37,804 bases of DNA from an uncultured Pseudomonadota bacterium. GTDB taxonomy: Bacteria > Pseudomonadota > Gammaproteobacteria > Burkholderiales > Thiobacillaceae. The stretch lies in contig CAILNT010000048.1 in NCBI GenBank assembly GCA_903835655.1, positions 1-37,804 on the forward strand, in the 5' to 3' direction. Of the stretch, positions 1 through 7,794 are shown in pieces; the stretch's first letter is position 1; each line of letters begins with the position of its first letter. A program made the position numbers and the translations under genes. Under the pieces are notes generated by a model. That model worked only from the letters and a program-made list of their open reading frames with translations. It was not told where the DNA came from and did not search any database.

Positions 1-1
1 C

Positions 2-124
2 GGCAGCTTCCTGGCGCGCAAGGGCGATGGCGAGCCGGGCGTGAAGACCATTTGGCTCGGCCTCCAGCGCGTCATGGATTTCGCCGCAGGGATCAGATTC
101 GCTCGCGAGGCTCATGCGCTATGA
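2..124 (+). CDS. IS4-family transposase, C-terminal fragment (gene enters from the left edge)
   Basis: An open frame enters from the left edge and ends with TGA at 122-124, giving about 40 residues that include GDGEPGVKTIWLGLQR. This Gly-Asp-Gly-Glu-Pro-Gly, Thr-Ile-Trp-Leu-Gly-Leu-Gln pattern is what I recognise as the C-terminal tail of IS4-type DDE transposases. The catalytic residues lie outside the window, so activity cannot be judged. I could not define the IS terminal inverted repeat to the right of the stop. The excalibur-domain ORF begins before this stop, which suggests that the element inserted next to or into that gene. Confidence 0.7.
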   Translation, partial: GSFLARKGDGEPGVKTIWLGLQRVMDFAAGIRFAREAHAL

Positions 125-350
125 GTTGTGTGTAATGGAATGGCCTAGAACAGCCACGCCTAGATCAGCCGTCGCAGCCCAATCTGCTGAGCAAACCACT
201 CCTGCGGTCTTCCAGTGCGATGGCCGAACCCATTGCTCCCAAATGACTTCCTGTGCTGAGGCCACGTACTTCTTGAAGAACTGTCCCAACGTCAAGATGG
301 ACGGGAACTACGACGGCGTTCCTTGCGAGCAACAGTGGTGCAACAATTGA
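114..350 (+). CDS. Small excalibur-domain protein, possibly truncated by the IS
   Basis: This 78-residue frame carries an excalibur calcium-binding domain over roughly residues 33-76. The domain is visible as the spaced cysteines of the CDGRTHCSQM segment, an ATYFLKNCP segment, and the calcium-loop-like DGNYDGVPCE followed by QWC. The domain is usually found at the end of secreted or membrane proteins, or of cold-shock/DUF1294 proteins, and probably binds calcium. No signal peptide or membrane segment precedes it here. The first 30 residues resemble nothing known, and the frame's first ATG lies inside the transposase tail. ATG at 135 is an alternative start. I infer that it is the 3' remnant of a gene cut by the insertion, but an intact small gene is not excluded. 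Confidence 0.5.
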   Translation: MRYELCVMEWPRTATPRSAVAAQSAEQTTPAVFQCDGRTHCSQMTSCAEATYFLKNCPNVKMDGNYDGVPCEQQWCNN

Positions 351-430
351 GCTTTCTCTCCGCTTCCTCATGCATTTTTCTCGTCCGTCAAGCTCGCGTA
401 GCGTTGATTCAGAGAGAAATAATCGCGGCA

Positions 431-492
431 CTGTAGCGCCGGCTTGCAGCCGGCTGTTTTCAAAGACGCCGGCAAGGATGCCAGCGCTACAG
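431..492. repeat. REP-like imperfect palindrome, family A
   Basis: Arms 431-454 and 468-492 are inverted copies: CTGTAGCGCCGGC on the left pairs with GCCAGCGCTACAG on the right, around a loop containing TTTTCAAAGA. One arm, read on the minus strand as GTAGCGCTGGCATCC, closely matches the reverse complement of part of the 72-bp units inside dsrN. It is probably a dispersed intergenic repeat. The rest of the 351-605 interval shows no gene. Confidence 0.65.
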
Positions 493-605
493 GGAAGGCC
501 CCGCCAGTGCTTCTCCAACACGCCTGCCCTCCTGGGGTGGGTTACATCACTACCAGGCTACCATGCTGTACCCACAAGTTGAAGCCGGCGTGAGGCATGA
601 CCAGT

Positions 606-1355
606 CTACAGATTACAGAAGGTCAATTCGAAGTCGACGTCGCGGTCGCAGGAGCGGGGTTTTTGCGCGCGGTCGGGGATCAGGAAGCGGATGTTGACGG
701 CGTATTTGTTGGCGCTGACTTCCGGCGCGCAGTCCGTGTCCAGCATCAGGCGCAGCAGTTGCGCGCTGCGTCCTCCGAGCATGAGCTGGAACAGGCCCTG
801 GGTGGCGGTGTGGCGGCTGCGGTGGCCGCTGTCGCGCAGCAGTCGCAAGACCACATCGACGGCGTTTTTCAGAGGTAGTATGGGGGTCAGCCATTCCATC
901 AGGTCGCGGTCGCGCTGGCCGGACGGCAGGTTGAGCCAGTAGTGATAGGCGGGCAGGTCGAAGCTACAGGTGCCGCCGGGAATGCCGGCACGGCTCTTGA
1001 TGCCCGAGAACCATTCGTTGTCGCGGATCTGCTGGCCGATCTTGCCGCTGATGGCATGCATCTCGGCGAGTGAGGTGGTTATGCTGGCAAGCACCGCATC
1101 GAGGCGGGTGCCGTCCACGGCCGGGTTGTTACGCAGTTCTTCCAGACTGGTTTTTTGCCGGTCCAGCTCCTGGATCAGTTCGCTCTTCAACTCGGTTCTG
1201 ACGGTCACGTCGCAAAGTTCGAGCACAGCCAGGAGTGCGGCATGATGAGCGCGCGCATCGCCGCCGCGCACGAAATACAGCGTCTTGTCGAACAGGTCCT
1301 CCAGACGCAGCCAGGTACGGATGCGCTCATTGAGGGGGAATTCGTAGACCGTCAC
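606..1355 (-). CDS. zapD: Cell division protein ZapD
   Basis: ZapD is a cytoplasmic protein that binds the C-terminal tail of FtsZ and cross-links its filaments at the Z ring. The 249-residue protein begins VTVYEFPLNERIRTWLRLE and ends in a beta-rich C-terminal half (FDLPAYHYWL, NIRFLIPD, FELTFCNL), which matches the usual length of about 250 residues and the ordering of the family. The frame stays open upstream into the coaE region, but the family match starts exactly at the GTG at 1353-1355, so I place the start there. No convincing Shine-Dalgarno is seen in front of it. It is the last gene of the pilB-pilC-pilD-coaE-zapD string, an arrangement common in beta- and gammaproteobacteria, about 100 bases after coaE. 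Confidence 0.93.
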   Translation of the reverse strand: MTVYEFPLNERIRTWLRLEDLFDKTLYFVRGGDARAHHAALLAVLELCDVTVRTELKSELIQELDRQKTSLEELRNNPAVDGTRLDAVLASITTSLAEMHAISGKIGQQIRDNEWFSGIKSRAGIPGGTCSFDLPAYHYWLNLPSGQRDRDLMEWLTPILPLKNAVDVVLRLLRDSGHRSRHTATQGLFQLMLGGRSAQLLRLMLDTDCAPEVSANKYAVNIRFLIPDRAQKPRSCDRDVDFELTFCNL

Positions 1356-1458
1356 CGGAAAGACACTAGGAAGAGCATGAGGGAAGCGCGCCAAAGGCTT
1401 GAATTGGCGGCGATTTTGCGGCCTGCGTAACGCAATGGCAATGCAACGATGGATTTTT

Positions 1459-2085
1459 TTAGTTATTCCCGGGATGGCCGAGATAGAAGGTGTGCAGTTG
1501 TCCCACCCGTGCTTCCAGTTCGGCCAGGCTGCCGCGATTTTCGATGAGGTCGTCGGCGATGGCGAGTCGCGCTGCGCGTGGACTTTGCGCTGCCAGGATG
1601 GCCCGTGCCTGTTCGTGGCTGACCCCGGGGCGGCTGGTGGTGCGCGCGATCTGCTGTCCTTCGTCGCAATCCACGACGGCGATACGCGCCAGCGTCTGGC
1701 GGTAAGCGGCCAGATTTTCCAGCAGCAGGGGCACAATCAAGAGGACGTAGGCCGCGGTCGATGCGGCAGCGACCTGGTGGAGCGCCTGGTCGCGGATCAA
1801 GGGATGCAGGATACGCTCCAGGGTCCGCCGCGCGGCAACGTCGGCAAACACGAGGCGACGCATGGCGGCGCGATCCAGGCTGGCATCCGGGGCGATGACT
1901 TCCTGTCCGAAGGTAGCGGCGATGGCGGGCAGGGCGGCACCCGCCGGGGCGGTGAGGGCATGGGCGATGGCATCGGTGTCCACCACCGCGGCGCCGAGCG
2001 CGGCGAACAGCTTGGCGGCCGTGCTCTTGCCGCAGCCTACGCCGCCGGTGAGGCCGACGCAGTAGGTAGCCAGCCCATGCTTCAT
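1459..2085 (-). CDS. coaE: Dephospho-CoA kinase
   Basis: CoaE phosphorylates the 3'-hydroxyl of dephospho-CoA with ATP, the last step of coenzyme A synthesis, in the cytoplasm. The 208-residue protein starts MKHGLATYCVGLTGGVGCGK. The P-loop GLTGGVGCGKS lies at residues 10-20, followed by the VVDTDAIAH substrate/Mg segment near residue 35, then LIVPLLLEN and VVDCDEGQQ. The ATG at 2083-2085 overlaps the pilD stop by 4 bases, which indicates translational coupling. A longer open frame exists upstream but lies inside pilD and does not resemble the family. Confidence 0.95.
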   Translation of the reverse strand: MKHGLATYCVGLTGGVGCGKSTAAKLFAALGAAVVDTDAIAHALTAPAGAALPAIAATFGQEVIAPDASLDRAAMRRLVFADVAARRTLERILHPLIRDQALHQVAAASTAAYVLLIVPLLLENLAAYRQTLARIAVVDCDEGQQIARTTSRPGVSHEQARAILAAQSPRAARLAIADDLIENRGSLAELEARVGQLHTFYLGHPGNN

Positions 2086-2927
2086 CCCAGCCAGAGTCGA
2101 AGGAGTTCGTCGCCCCAGACCAGGGCGATCAAGCCGCCCAGGACCAGCCAGGGGCCGAAGGGGATGGGTTTGGCGCGGTCGTGTCCGGCGAACAGGATCA
2201 GTCCGATGCCGACGACGGCACCGGAGAGGCTGGCGGCGAGCAGGATGGGCAGGAGCATTTTCCAGCCCAGCCAGGCGCCCAGGGCGGCGAGTAGCTTGAA
2301 GTCGCCGAAACCCATGCCTTCCTTGCCGGTGAACAGCTTGAACAGGTGGTACACCGTCCACAAGGAGAGATAGCCGGCAACCGCGCCGATGACCGCTTCC
2401 GGCAGAGGCACCAGGCCGCCATTCAGATTCACCAGGAGGCCGCACCAGGCCAGTGGCAGGGTGAGATTGTCGGGCAGCAGGCGAGTGTCGATGTCGATAA
2501 AGGCGAGTGCGGTGAGGCAGGCGAGCAGCAGCCCTACTTCTGGCGTGGTCCAGGTCGCACCCCAGCGCCAGGCGGCATAGCCGAACAGCACACCGGTGAG
2601 CGCTTCCACCACGGGATAGCGCAGGGAGATGGATGCGCCGCAGGCGCTACAGCGGCCGCGCAGAAACAGCCAGCTGACGATGGGGATGTTTTCGTACCAG
2701 GTGATCTGATGTCCGCAGCGAGGGCAGGCCGAGCGCGGTACCGCCAGGCTGTAGGGCGTGCTCGCGGTGGCTTCGCCATCCAGCCAGGCGCATTGCTCGC
2801 GCCATTCCCGTTCCAGCATGATCGGCAGGCGGTGGATGACCACGTTGAGAAAGCTGCCGACGAGCAGGCCCAGGATGACGGCGACGAAGATCATCGAAGC
2901 GGGCTGGGTGGAGAGAATTTCGAGCAA
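2082..2927 (-). CDS. pilD: Type IV prepilin peptidase / N-methyltransferase PilD
   Basis: PilD is the inner-membrane aspartyl protease that cleaves the leader of type IV prepilins and methylates the new N-terminus. The 281-residue protein has the expected parts: a first membrane segment with GLLVGSFLNVVIHRLP, a cytoplasmic loop with two CxxC pairs (CPRCGHQ and CSACG) that bind zinc, then several hydrophobic segments. The catalytic aspartates appear in AFIDIDTRLLPD and in the GxGD-type motif GFGDFKLLAALGAW. It lies directly after pilC with no gap and overlaps coaE by 4 bases. Confidence 0.96.
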   Translation of the reverse strand: MLEILSTQPASMIFVAVILGLLVGSFLNVVIHRLPIMLEREWREQCAWLDGEATASTPYSLAVPRSACPRCGHQITWYENIPIVSWLFLRGRCSACGASISLRYPVVEALTGVLFGYAAWRWGATWTTPEVGLLLACLTALAFIDIDTRLLPDNLTLPLAWCGLLVNLNGGLVPLPEAVIGAVAGYLSLWTVYHLFKLFTGKEGMGFGDFKLLAALGAWLGWKMLLPILLAASLSGAVVGIGLILFAGHDRAKPIPFGPWLVLGGLIALVWGDELLRLWLG

Positions 2928-4139
2928 TTAGACCACCGATCCCATCTTGAAGATGGGTAGATACATGGCGATGACGATACCGCCGATGAGGGTGCCGAGG
3001 ATGACCATGATGAACGGTTCCATCAGGCTGGAGAGTCCGGCCACGGCGTCGTCGACTTCGCGCTCGTAGTAGTCGGCGACCTTGGACAGCATGGAGTCGA
3101 GCGCGCCCGACTCCTCACCGATGGCGACCATCTGGATCAGCATGTTGGGGAATACCCCCGCGCCTTGCAGGCAGACGGCCAGGCTGGAGCCGGTAGCGAC
3201 CTGGCTGCGGATTTTCTGTGTGGCCTCCATGAAGACATGGTTGCCAGCGGCGCCGGCGACCGAGTCGAGCGCTTCCACCATGGGAACGCCGGCCGCGAAC
3301 ATCGAGGAGAAGGTGCGCGCCCAGCGGGCCACGGTGGCTTTCTCGACGAGCTGGCCGAACACGGGGACTTTCAACATCCAGGCGTCCATCTTGGCGCGGA
3401 AAGCGGGGTTGTGCTTCCAGGCCTGGGTGAACGCGAAGACGATGCCACCGATCCCCAGGAAGATGAGGTACCAGTAATTCACGAAAACATCGGAAATCTT
3501 CAGGACGATCATGGTGAGGGCCGGCAGCTGAGCGCCGGCCTTGCCATAGAGATCCTTGAACGCGGGTATCACGAAGATCATGATGCCCGCGGTGATGACG
3601 AAGGCCACGACCATGACGATTACGGGATAGAACAGGGCGGATTTAATCTGCCCCTTTAATGCCAGCATCTTTTCCTTGTAGGTGGCGACCCGATCCAGCA
3701 CGGAATCGAGGATGCCGGCCTGTTCGCCGGCATGGATCAGGTTGCAGTAGAGCCCATCGAAGTATTGCGGGTGCTTGCGGAAGGCGCCATTCATGCTGGT
3801 GCCGGTTTCAACATCGGATTTGATTTCGCCCAGCAGGCGTTGCAGGGCCGGGTTCGAGTGGCTGCGCGCGGAGATATCGAAGGCCTGGAGCAGGGGGACG
3901 CCGGCCTTGAGCATGGTGGCGAGCTGGCGGGTGAACAAGGCGATGTCTTTTTCCGTGATCTTCTGGTTGCGCGTGAACAACCCCTGCTTGCTCACCTTTT
4001 GCGCGGTGATGCCTTGCCGACGCAGCGACTGGCGGACGAAAGCCTCCCCGGGGGCGAGCATCTGGCCTTTTACCTTCTTGCCGCCCTTGTCCGTGCCTTC
4101 CCAGAGGAAGGGGAATTCGCTGGTCTTGGCCTGCGCCAT
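2928..4139 (-). CDS. pilC: Type IV pilus inner-membrane platform protein PilC
   Basis: PilC is the polytopic platform protein that works with the PilB and PilT ATPases to assemble pilin. The 403-residue protein carries two type II secretion F (T2SSF) domains, at about residues 70-190 and 275-400. The first begins FTRQLATMLKAGVPLLQAF and the second WARTFSSMFAAGVPMVEAL. There are membrane segments near residues 170-195, 220-240 and 375-398. Its start is 21 bases after the pilB stop and its stop abuts pilD, so the three genes are almost certainly cotranscribed. Length and domain order are normal. Confidence 0.96.
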   Translation of the reverse strand: MAQAKTSEFPFLWEGTDKGGKKVKGQMLAPGEAFVRQSLRRQGITAQKVSKQGLFTRNQKITEKDIALFTRQLATMLKAGVPLLQAFDISARSHSNPALQRLLGEIKSDVETGTSMNGAFRKHPQYFDGLYCNLIHAGEQAGILDSVLDRVATYKEKMLALKGQIKSALFYPVIVMVVAFVITAGIMIFVIPAFKDLYGKAGAQLPALTMIVLKISDVFVNYWYLIFLGIGGIVFAFTQAWKHNPAFRAKMDAWMLKVPVFGQLVEKATVARWARTFSSMFAAGVPMVEALDSVAGAAGNHVFMEATQKIRSQVATGSSLAVCLQGAGVFPNMLIQMVAIGEESGALDSMLSKVADYYEREVDDAVAGLSSLMEPFIMVILGTLIGGIVIAMYLPIFKMGSVV

Positions 4140-4160
4140 GTCGGTCTGATCCCCGTTGGG

Positions 4161-5882
4161 TTATTCGTTGGTAACGGCCAGAACTTCTTCCAGGGAGGTG
4201 AGTCCCTGCTTGACCTTGAGCAGGCCGGCGCGGCGCAGATTGCCCACGCCATCACGTTCCGCCTGCTGCGCGATTTCCAGCGTGGAGCCGTTTTTCAGGA
4301 TGATGTTGTGGATCGCCTCGGTCACCGGCATGACCTGATAGAGACCCACACGTCCCTTGTATCCTGTTTGTTTGCAGGCATCGCAGCCTTTTGCCGTATA
4401 TGCCTGCCAGGAACCGTCCAGGTCGGCTTCGCCGAAGCCGGCGGCGAGTAGCGCTTCCGGGGGGATGTCCACCGCCTTGCGGCATTTGGGGCACAGGCGC
4501 CGGCCCAGGCGCTGCGCGGTAATCAGATGCACGGAGGCGGCCACGTTGTAGCTGGGGATGCCCATGTTGATGAGGCGGGTCAGGGTCGAAGGCGCGTCGT
4601 TGGTGTGCAAGGTGGAGAGTACCATGTGGCCGGTCTGCGCCGCCTTGATGGCGATGTCCCCGGTTTCGTGGTCGCGGATCTCGCCGACCATGATGATGTC
4701 CGGGTCCTGGCGCAGGAAGGCCTTCATGGCCGCGGCGAAATTCAGGCCGGCCTTGTCGTTGACGTTGACCTGATTGATACCGGCCAACTGGATTTCCACC
4801 GGGTCTTCGACGGTGGAAATGTTCACGTCCGGCTGGTTCAGGATGTTCAGACAGGAATACAGCGAAACGGTCTTGCCGGAGCCGGTGGGCCCGGTTACCA
4901 GCACCATGCCGTAGGGACGCACGATGGCTTCGGTGAGCAACTTGAGCTGTTCCGGCTCGTAGCCCAGTTTTTCGATTCCCATGGTGGCCGACGCCGAATC
5001 CAGGATACGCATGACGATTTTCTCACCGTAGAGCGTAGGCAGGGTGGAAACCCGGAAGTCGATCGCCTTGTTGCGCGACAGCACCAGCTTCATGCGGCCG
5101 TCCTGGGGCACGCGCTTCTCCGAGATGTCCAGCTTGGAAATCACCTTGATGCGCGAGGCGATTTTTTCCTTGATCGCCAGGGGCGGCTGTGCGACTTCGT
5201 AGAGCAGGCCGTCGAGGCGGTAACGGATGCGGTAGCTCTTCTCGTAGGGCTCGAAGTGGATGTCGGAGACGCCGCTGTTGACCGCGTCCAGCATCATTTT
5301 TTGCAGGTATCGCACCACCGGGGCGTCGTCGATGTCCATCGCCGCCGCCGTGGTGGCCGCGTCGATGGCTTCCTCGTCGCTGAATTCGAGCTTGAGGTCA
5401 TCGGTCTCGATGGTCTTGAGGATGCTGTCCTCGGTCACCTCGGCGAACTGCTCCAGCCAGTGCCCGAGCTTGTCGTCCTCTACCACCACGGCTTCGACGA
5501 GCTGGCCGGTCTGGAACTTGATATCGTCCAGCGCCTGGAGATTGCTGGGATCGGAGAGCGCGACGTAGATGCGATTGCCGCGCTGTGCGATGGGCAGGAC
5601 ACGGTGCCTGGCGAGCAGTTTGGCGTCGACTGATCCTCTGGGGAGCACGGAAGGGTCGAGTGCGTCCAGGTTGAAGAAGGGCAGGCCGAAGGTGACGGCG
5701 GCAAACGCGGCGATCTGTTCGGAGCGGAAACGCCGTGAGCGCAGCAGATGGGCTAGAAAACTTTCACCATGGCTGCGCGCCTGATTCTGTAGCGACTCCC
5801 CCTCCTCCGCGGAGAGCAGGCCCTGAGTGACCAGCGCTCGGCACAGGCCGGTGAGGTTGGCACTGACGGTTACCGTGACCAT
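4161..5882 (-). CDS. pilB: Type IV pilus extension ATPase PilB
   Basis: PilB is the cytoplasmic hexameric ATPase that powers pilus extension. The 573-residue protein has an N-terminal MshEN/T2SSE-N domain (about residues 1-150) and a GspE-type ATPase domain. Walker A GPTGSGKT is near residue 330 and the Walker B/Asp-box VGEIRDHETGD near 397. A zinc tetracysteine module is formed by CPKC near 463 and CDAC near 502. The ATG at 5880-5882 has a GAGGTGG ribosome binding site in front. It is the first of the clustered pilus genes here, 70 bases after the CorC-like gene. Confidence 0.96.
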   Translation of the reverse strand: MVTVTVSANLTGLCRALVTQGLLSAEEGESLQNQARSHGESFLAHLLRSRRFRSEQIAAFAAVTFGLPFFNLDALDPSVLPRGSVDAKLLARHRVLPIAQRGNRIYVALSDPSNLQALDDIKFQTGQLVEAVVVEDDKLGHWLEQFAEVTEDSILKTIETDDLKLEFSDEEAIDAATTAAAMDIDDAPVVRYLQKMMLDAVNSGVSDIHFEPYEKSYRIRYRLDGLLYEVAQPPLAIKEKIASRIKVISKLDISEKRVPQDGRMKLVLSRNKAIDFRVSTLPTLYGEKIVMRILDSASATMGIEKLGYEPEQLKLLTEAIVRPYGMVLVTGPTGSGKTVSLYSCLNILNQPDVNISTVEDPVEIQLAGINQVNVNDKAGLNFAAAMKAFLRQDPDIIMVGEIRDHETGDIAIKAAQTGHMVLSTLHTNDAPSTLTRLINMGIPSYNVAASVHLITAQRLGRRLCPKCRKAVDIPPEALLAAGFGEADLDGSWQAYTAKGCDACKQTGYKGRVGLYQVMPVTEAIHNIILKNGSTLEIAQQAERDGVGNLRRAGLLKVKQGLTSLEEVLAVTNE

Positions 5883-5952
5883 GCCACCTCTGCCCCCGGT
5901 TTTTTACTCGATACGCGGGATGTTGCCCATCGAGCCGGGGAATGTAAAGCGC

Positions 5953-7242
5953 TCATGGGCCTGGATCGCTGCCGGCGCGGCGATGCCCGATGCGCACGGT
6001 TTTCACCATGCGCTCATGCACTTGCACGATCTCCAGGGGATAACCTGCGATCATCACGCTCACGCCCGGCTCCGGCATCGCTTCTAGCGTGTCCAGGAGC
6101 AGCCCGTTCAGGGTACGAGCGCCGTCTGTCGGCAGGTGCAGCTTCAGTTTGCGGTTGAGTTCACGCAGCGACACGGCGCCTTCCACCAGATAGCTGCCGT
6201 CTTCCTGGCGCAGGCCGGGTTCCTGATCGCCCGGGCGCAGGCTGGCGAATTCGCCGACGATCTCCTCCAGGATGTCTTCCAGGCTGACCAGGCCAAGCAG
6301 TTCGCCGTATTCGTCCACCACCAGTCCCTGCGACTGGCGCCTGGTCTGGAATTGCGCCAACTGGGTGTAGAGGTTGGTGCCGGAGGGGATGAAGTAGGGC
6401 TCGCGCAAGGCGGCGCGCAGCTCCGCCAGGTCGAAATCGTCCTCGTGGATGCGCGCCAGCACTCGACGCACATGCAGCATGCCCACCACGTTGTTGGGTT
6501 CACCCTCGTAGACCGGCAGGCGGGCGTGATGGCTGGTGGCGATCTGGTGGATGATCTCGTCCAGATCGGTGTCGCCGTCGATGTCGATGGCTTCGATCTG
6601 ACCGCGCGGGCGCATCACGTCGTCCACCGTGATGTGTTCCAGGTCGAACAGATTGAGCAGGATGCCGCGATGCTGGGCGGGCAGGAAGTTGCCGGATTCG
6701 GTTAGCAGGGTGCGCAACTCCTCCACGCCCATGCTGTTTTCCGAGGCCGCCCCGGCTCGCAGGCGTAGCAGCCGCAGCAGCCGCTGCACGAACAGGTTGA
6801 CGAACCATACCGCCGGATAGGCCAGCTTGAGCATGGGGGCGAGCACGAAACTGGCGGCTGGTGCGATCCGCTCCGGATAGGACGCGCCGATCACCTTGGG
6901 AGTGACTTCGGAGAACACCAGGATCAGGAAGGTGACCGCAAGGGTGGACAGGGTCAGAGCCACCTCGTTCTGGCCGAACAGGCGGAAGGTGATGACCGTG
7001 ACCACGGAAGCCGAGGCGGCGTTGATCAGATTGTTGCCCAACAGCACCACACCCAGGAGTTTGTCGGTGTTGGACAGCAGCCATTCCGCCAGCTTCGCAC
7101 CACGATGTCCGGTGCGGGCCAGGGTGCGCAGGCGATAGCGGTTCACCGCCATCATGCTGGTCTCGGCCATGGCAAAGAAACCGGAGATCAGCAGCAATAC
7201 GGTCAGGGCGGCAAAGAGCGCCCCTAAGGGAATCGAGTCCAA
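5953..7242 (-). CDS. CNNM/HlyC-CorC family membrane protein (DUF21-CBS-CorC_HlyC)
   Basis: This 429-residue inner-membrane protein has the three-part CNNM/CorC architecture. A DUF21 membrane domain (residues 1-190) has four hydrophobic segments, including FSEVTPKVIGASYPE. A CBS pair follows at about residues 205-330 (VDDVMRPRGQIEAIDID, GLVVDEYGELLGLVSLEDIL). The CorC_HlyC domain ends the protein (YLVEGAVSLRELNRKL). The family is linked to Mg2+/Co2+ transport or resistance, but the substrate here is unknown. The only full-length start is TTG at 7240-7242, with no clear ribosome binding site. It precedes pilB on the same strand, a neighbourhood I associate with other betaproteobacteria. Confidence 0.88.
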   Translation of the reverse strand: MDSIPLGALFAALTVLLLISGFFAMAETSMMAVNRYRLRTLARTGHRGAKLAEWLLSNTDKLLGVVLLGNNLINAASASVVTVITFRLFGQNEVALTLSTLAVTFLILVFSEVTPKVIGASYPERIAPAASFVLAPMLKLAYPAVWFVNLFVQRLLRLLRLRAGAASENSMGVEELRTLLTESGNFLPAQHRGILLNLFDLEHITVDDVMRPRGQIEAIDIDGDTDLDEIIHQIATSHHARLPVYEGEPNNVVGMLHVRRVLARIHEDDFDLAELRAALREPYFIPSGTNLYTQLAQFQTRRQSQGLVVDEYGELLGLVSLEDILEEIVGEFASLRPGDQEPGLRQEDGSYLVEGAVSLRELNRKLKLHLPTDGARTLNGLLLDTLEAMPEPGVSVMIAGYPLEIVQVHERMVKTVRIGHRRAGSDPGP

Positions 7243-7406
7243 TGCGTTGCCGGCGAGTGAAGAAGCCCTGAGTGTAGCAGTGCCGTTGTGACGCCCGCAT
7301 GTTGTCGCACGGTATCGGGCGCATCGTTACCCTGACGAGGGGCCGCTCCCCGCCGCCGTCGCAGCCTGCTGGCATGCCCCATCGGGTGAACCCTCGTACC
7401 CCCTCG

Positions 7407-7461
7407 TAGGCGCGGGTCCGCCCGCGATACAACGGTGGCCGTCGCGGGCAAGGCCGCTCCC
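7407..7461. repeat. REP-like imperfect palindrome, family B
   Basis: Left arm GTAGGCGCGGGTCCGCCCG and right arm CGGGCAAGGCCGCTCCCA form an imperfect inverted repeat around a loop containing CGGTGGCC. The same loop word and similar arms (GGAGC, GCTTGCCCGCGAT) occur at 14354-14426, so two copies of the family are present. I see no gene in 7243-7794. It holds this repeat and the regulatory sites listed separately. Confidence 0.55.
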
Positions 7462-7517
7462 ATCGGTGCGGCCAACGGCTAAGTAAGGGATGATAGTAAT
7501 TGTTTGTGCTTAACCAA

Positions 7518-7534
7518 TGTCGGAAAACTATACA
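7518..7534. promoter_or_regulatory. Candidate upstream activator site 1 for the PEP-CTERM gene
   Basis: The 17-bp word TGTCGGAAAACTATACA recurs 113 bases downstream as TGTCGGACATTTTTACA. Both begin TGTCGGA and end TACA. This copy is centred about 220 bases upstream of the inferred sigma-54 transcription start, within the usual range for an enhancer-binding activator. The activator is inferred to be PrsR-like from knowledge of PEP-CTERM systems and is not encoded in this window. Confidence 0.4.
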
Positions 7535-7630
7535 GGCCGCTGGGTTCTGGCTAACTCTTTGTATTTACGAAAGTAATTGGAGTCATCCGGGACCGGGCCG
7601 GGAATTTGGCCGGGTTCTACGGTGATGAAC

Positions 7631-7647
7631 TGTCGGACATTTTTACA
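7631..7647. promoter_or_regulatory. Candidate upstream activator site 2 for the PEP-CTERM gene
   Basis: TGTCGGACATTTTTACA is the second copy of the 17-bp word. It is centred about 108 bases upstream of the inferred start of transcription. The orientation is the same as site 1, and the conserved half is TGTCGGA. Confidence 0.42.
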
Positions 7648-7720
7648 TTTCCCTACGCTTCGCCCTGATTTCTTACCGATACTGTAAGTAACTTGTTGAT
7701 TAAAAAATATAAATGATATA

Positions 7721-7736
7721 TGGCACGGATGATGCT
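7721..7736 (+). promoter_or_regulatory. Sigma-54 (RpoN) -24/-12 promoter
   Basis: TGGCACGGATGATGCT matches the RpoN consensus TGGCACG-N4-TTGCW with a perfect -24 box, correct spacing and one mismatch in the -12 box (ATGCT). Transcription would start near 7747, leaving a leader of about 48 bases before the ATG at 7795. RpoN control of PEP-CTERM genes through PrsK/PrsR is known in other exopolysaccharide-forming bacteria. Confidence 0.72.
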
Positions 7737-7794
7737 AGATGCCGGATGAGCGACGATAAAGTCGTATTTCCGGGGTTTTACAGGGGGGTTGATC

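Noticed and set aside
2086-2445. N-terminal extension of CoaE
   Set aside because: It overlaps pilD out of frame; the P-loop family match begins at the ATG at 2085.
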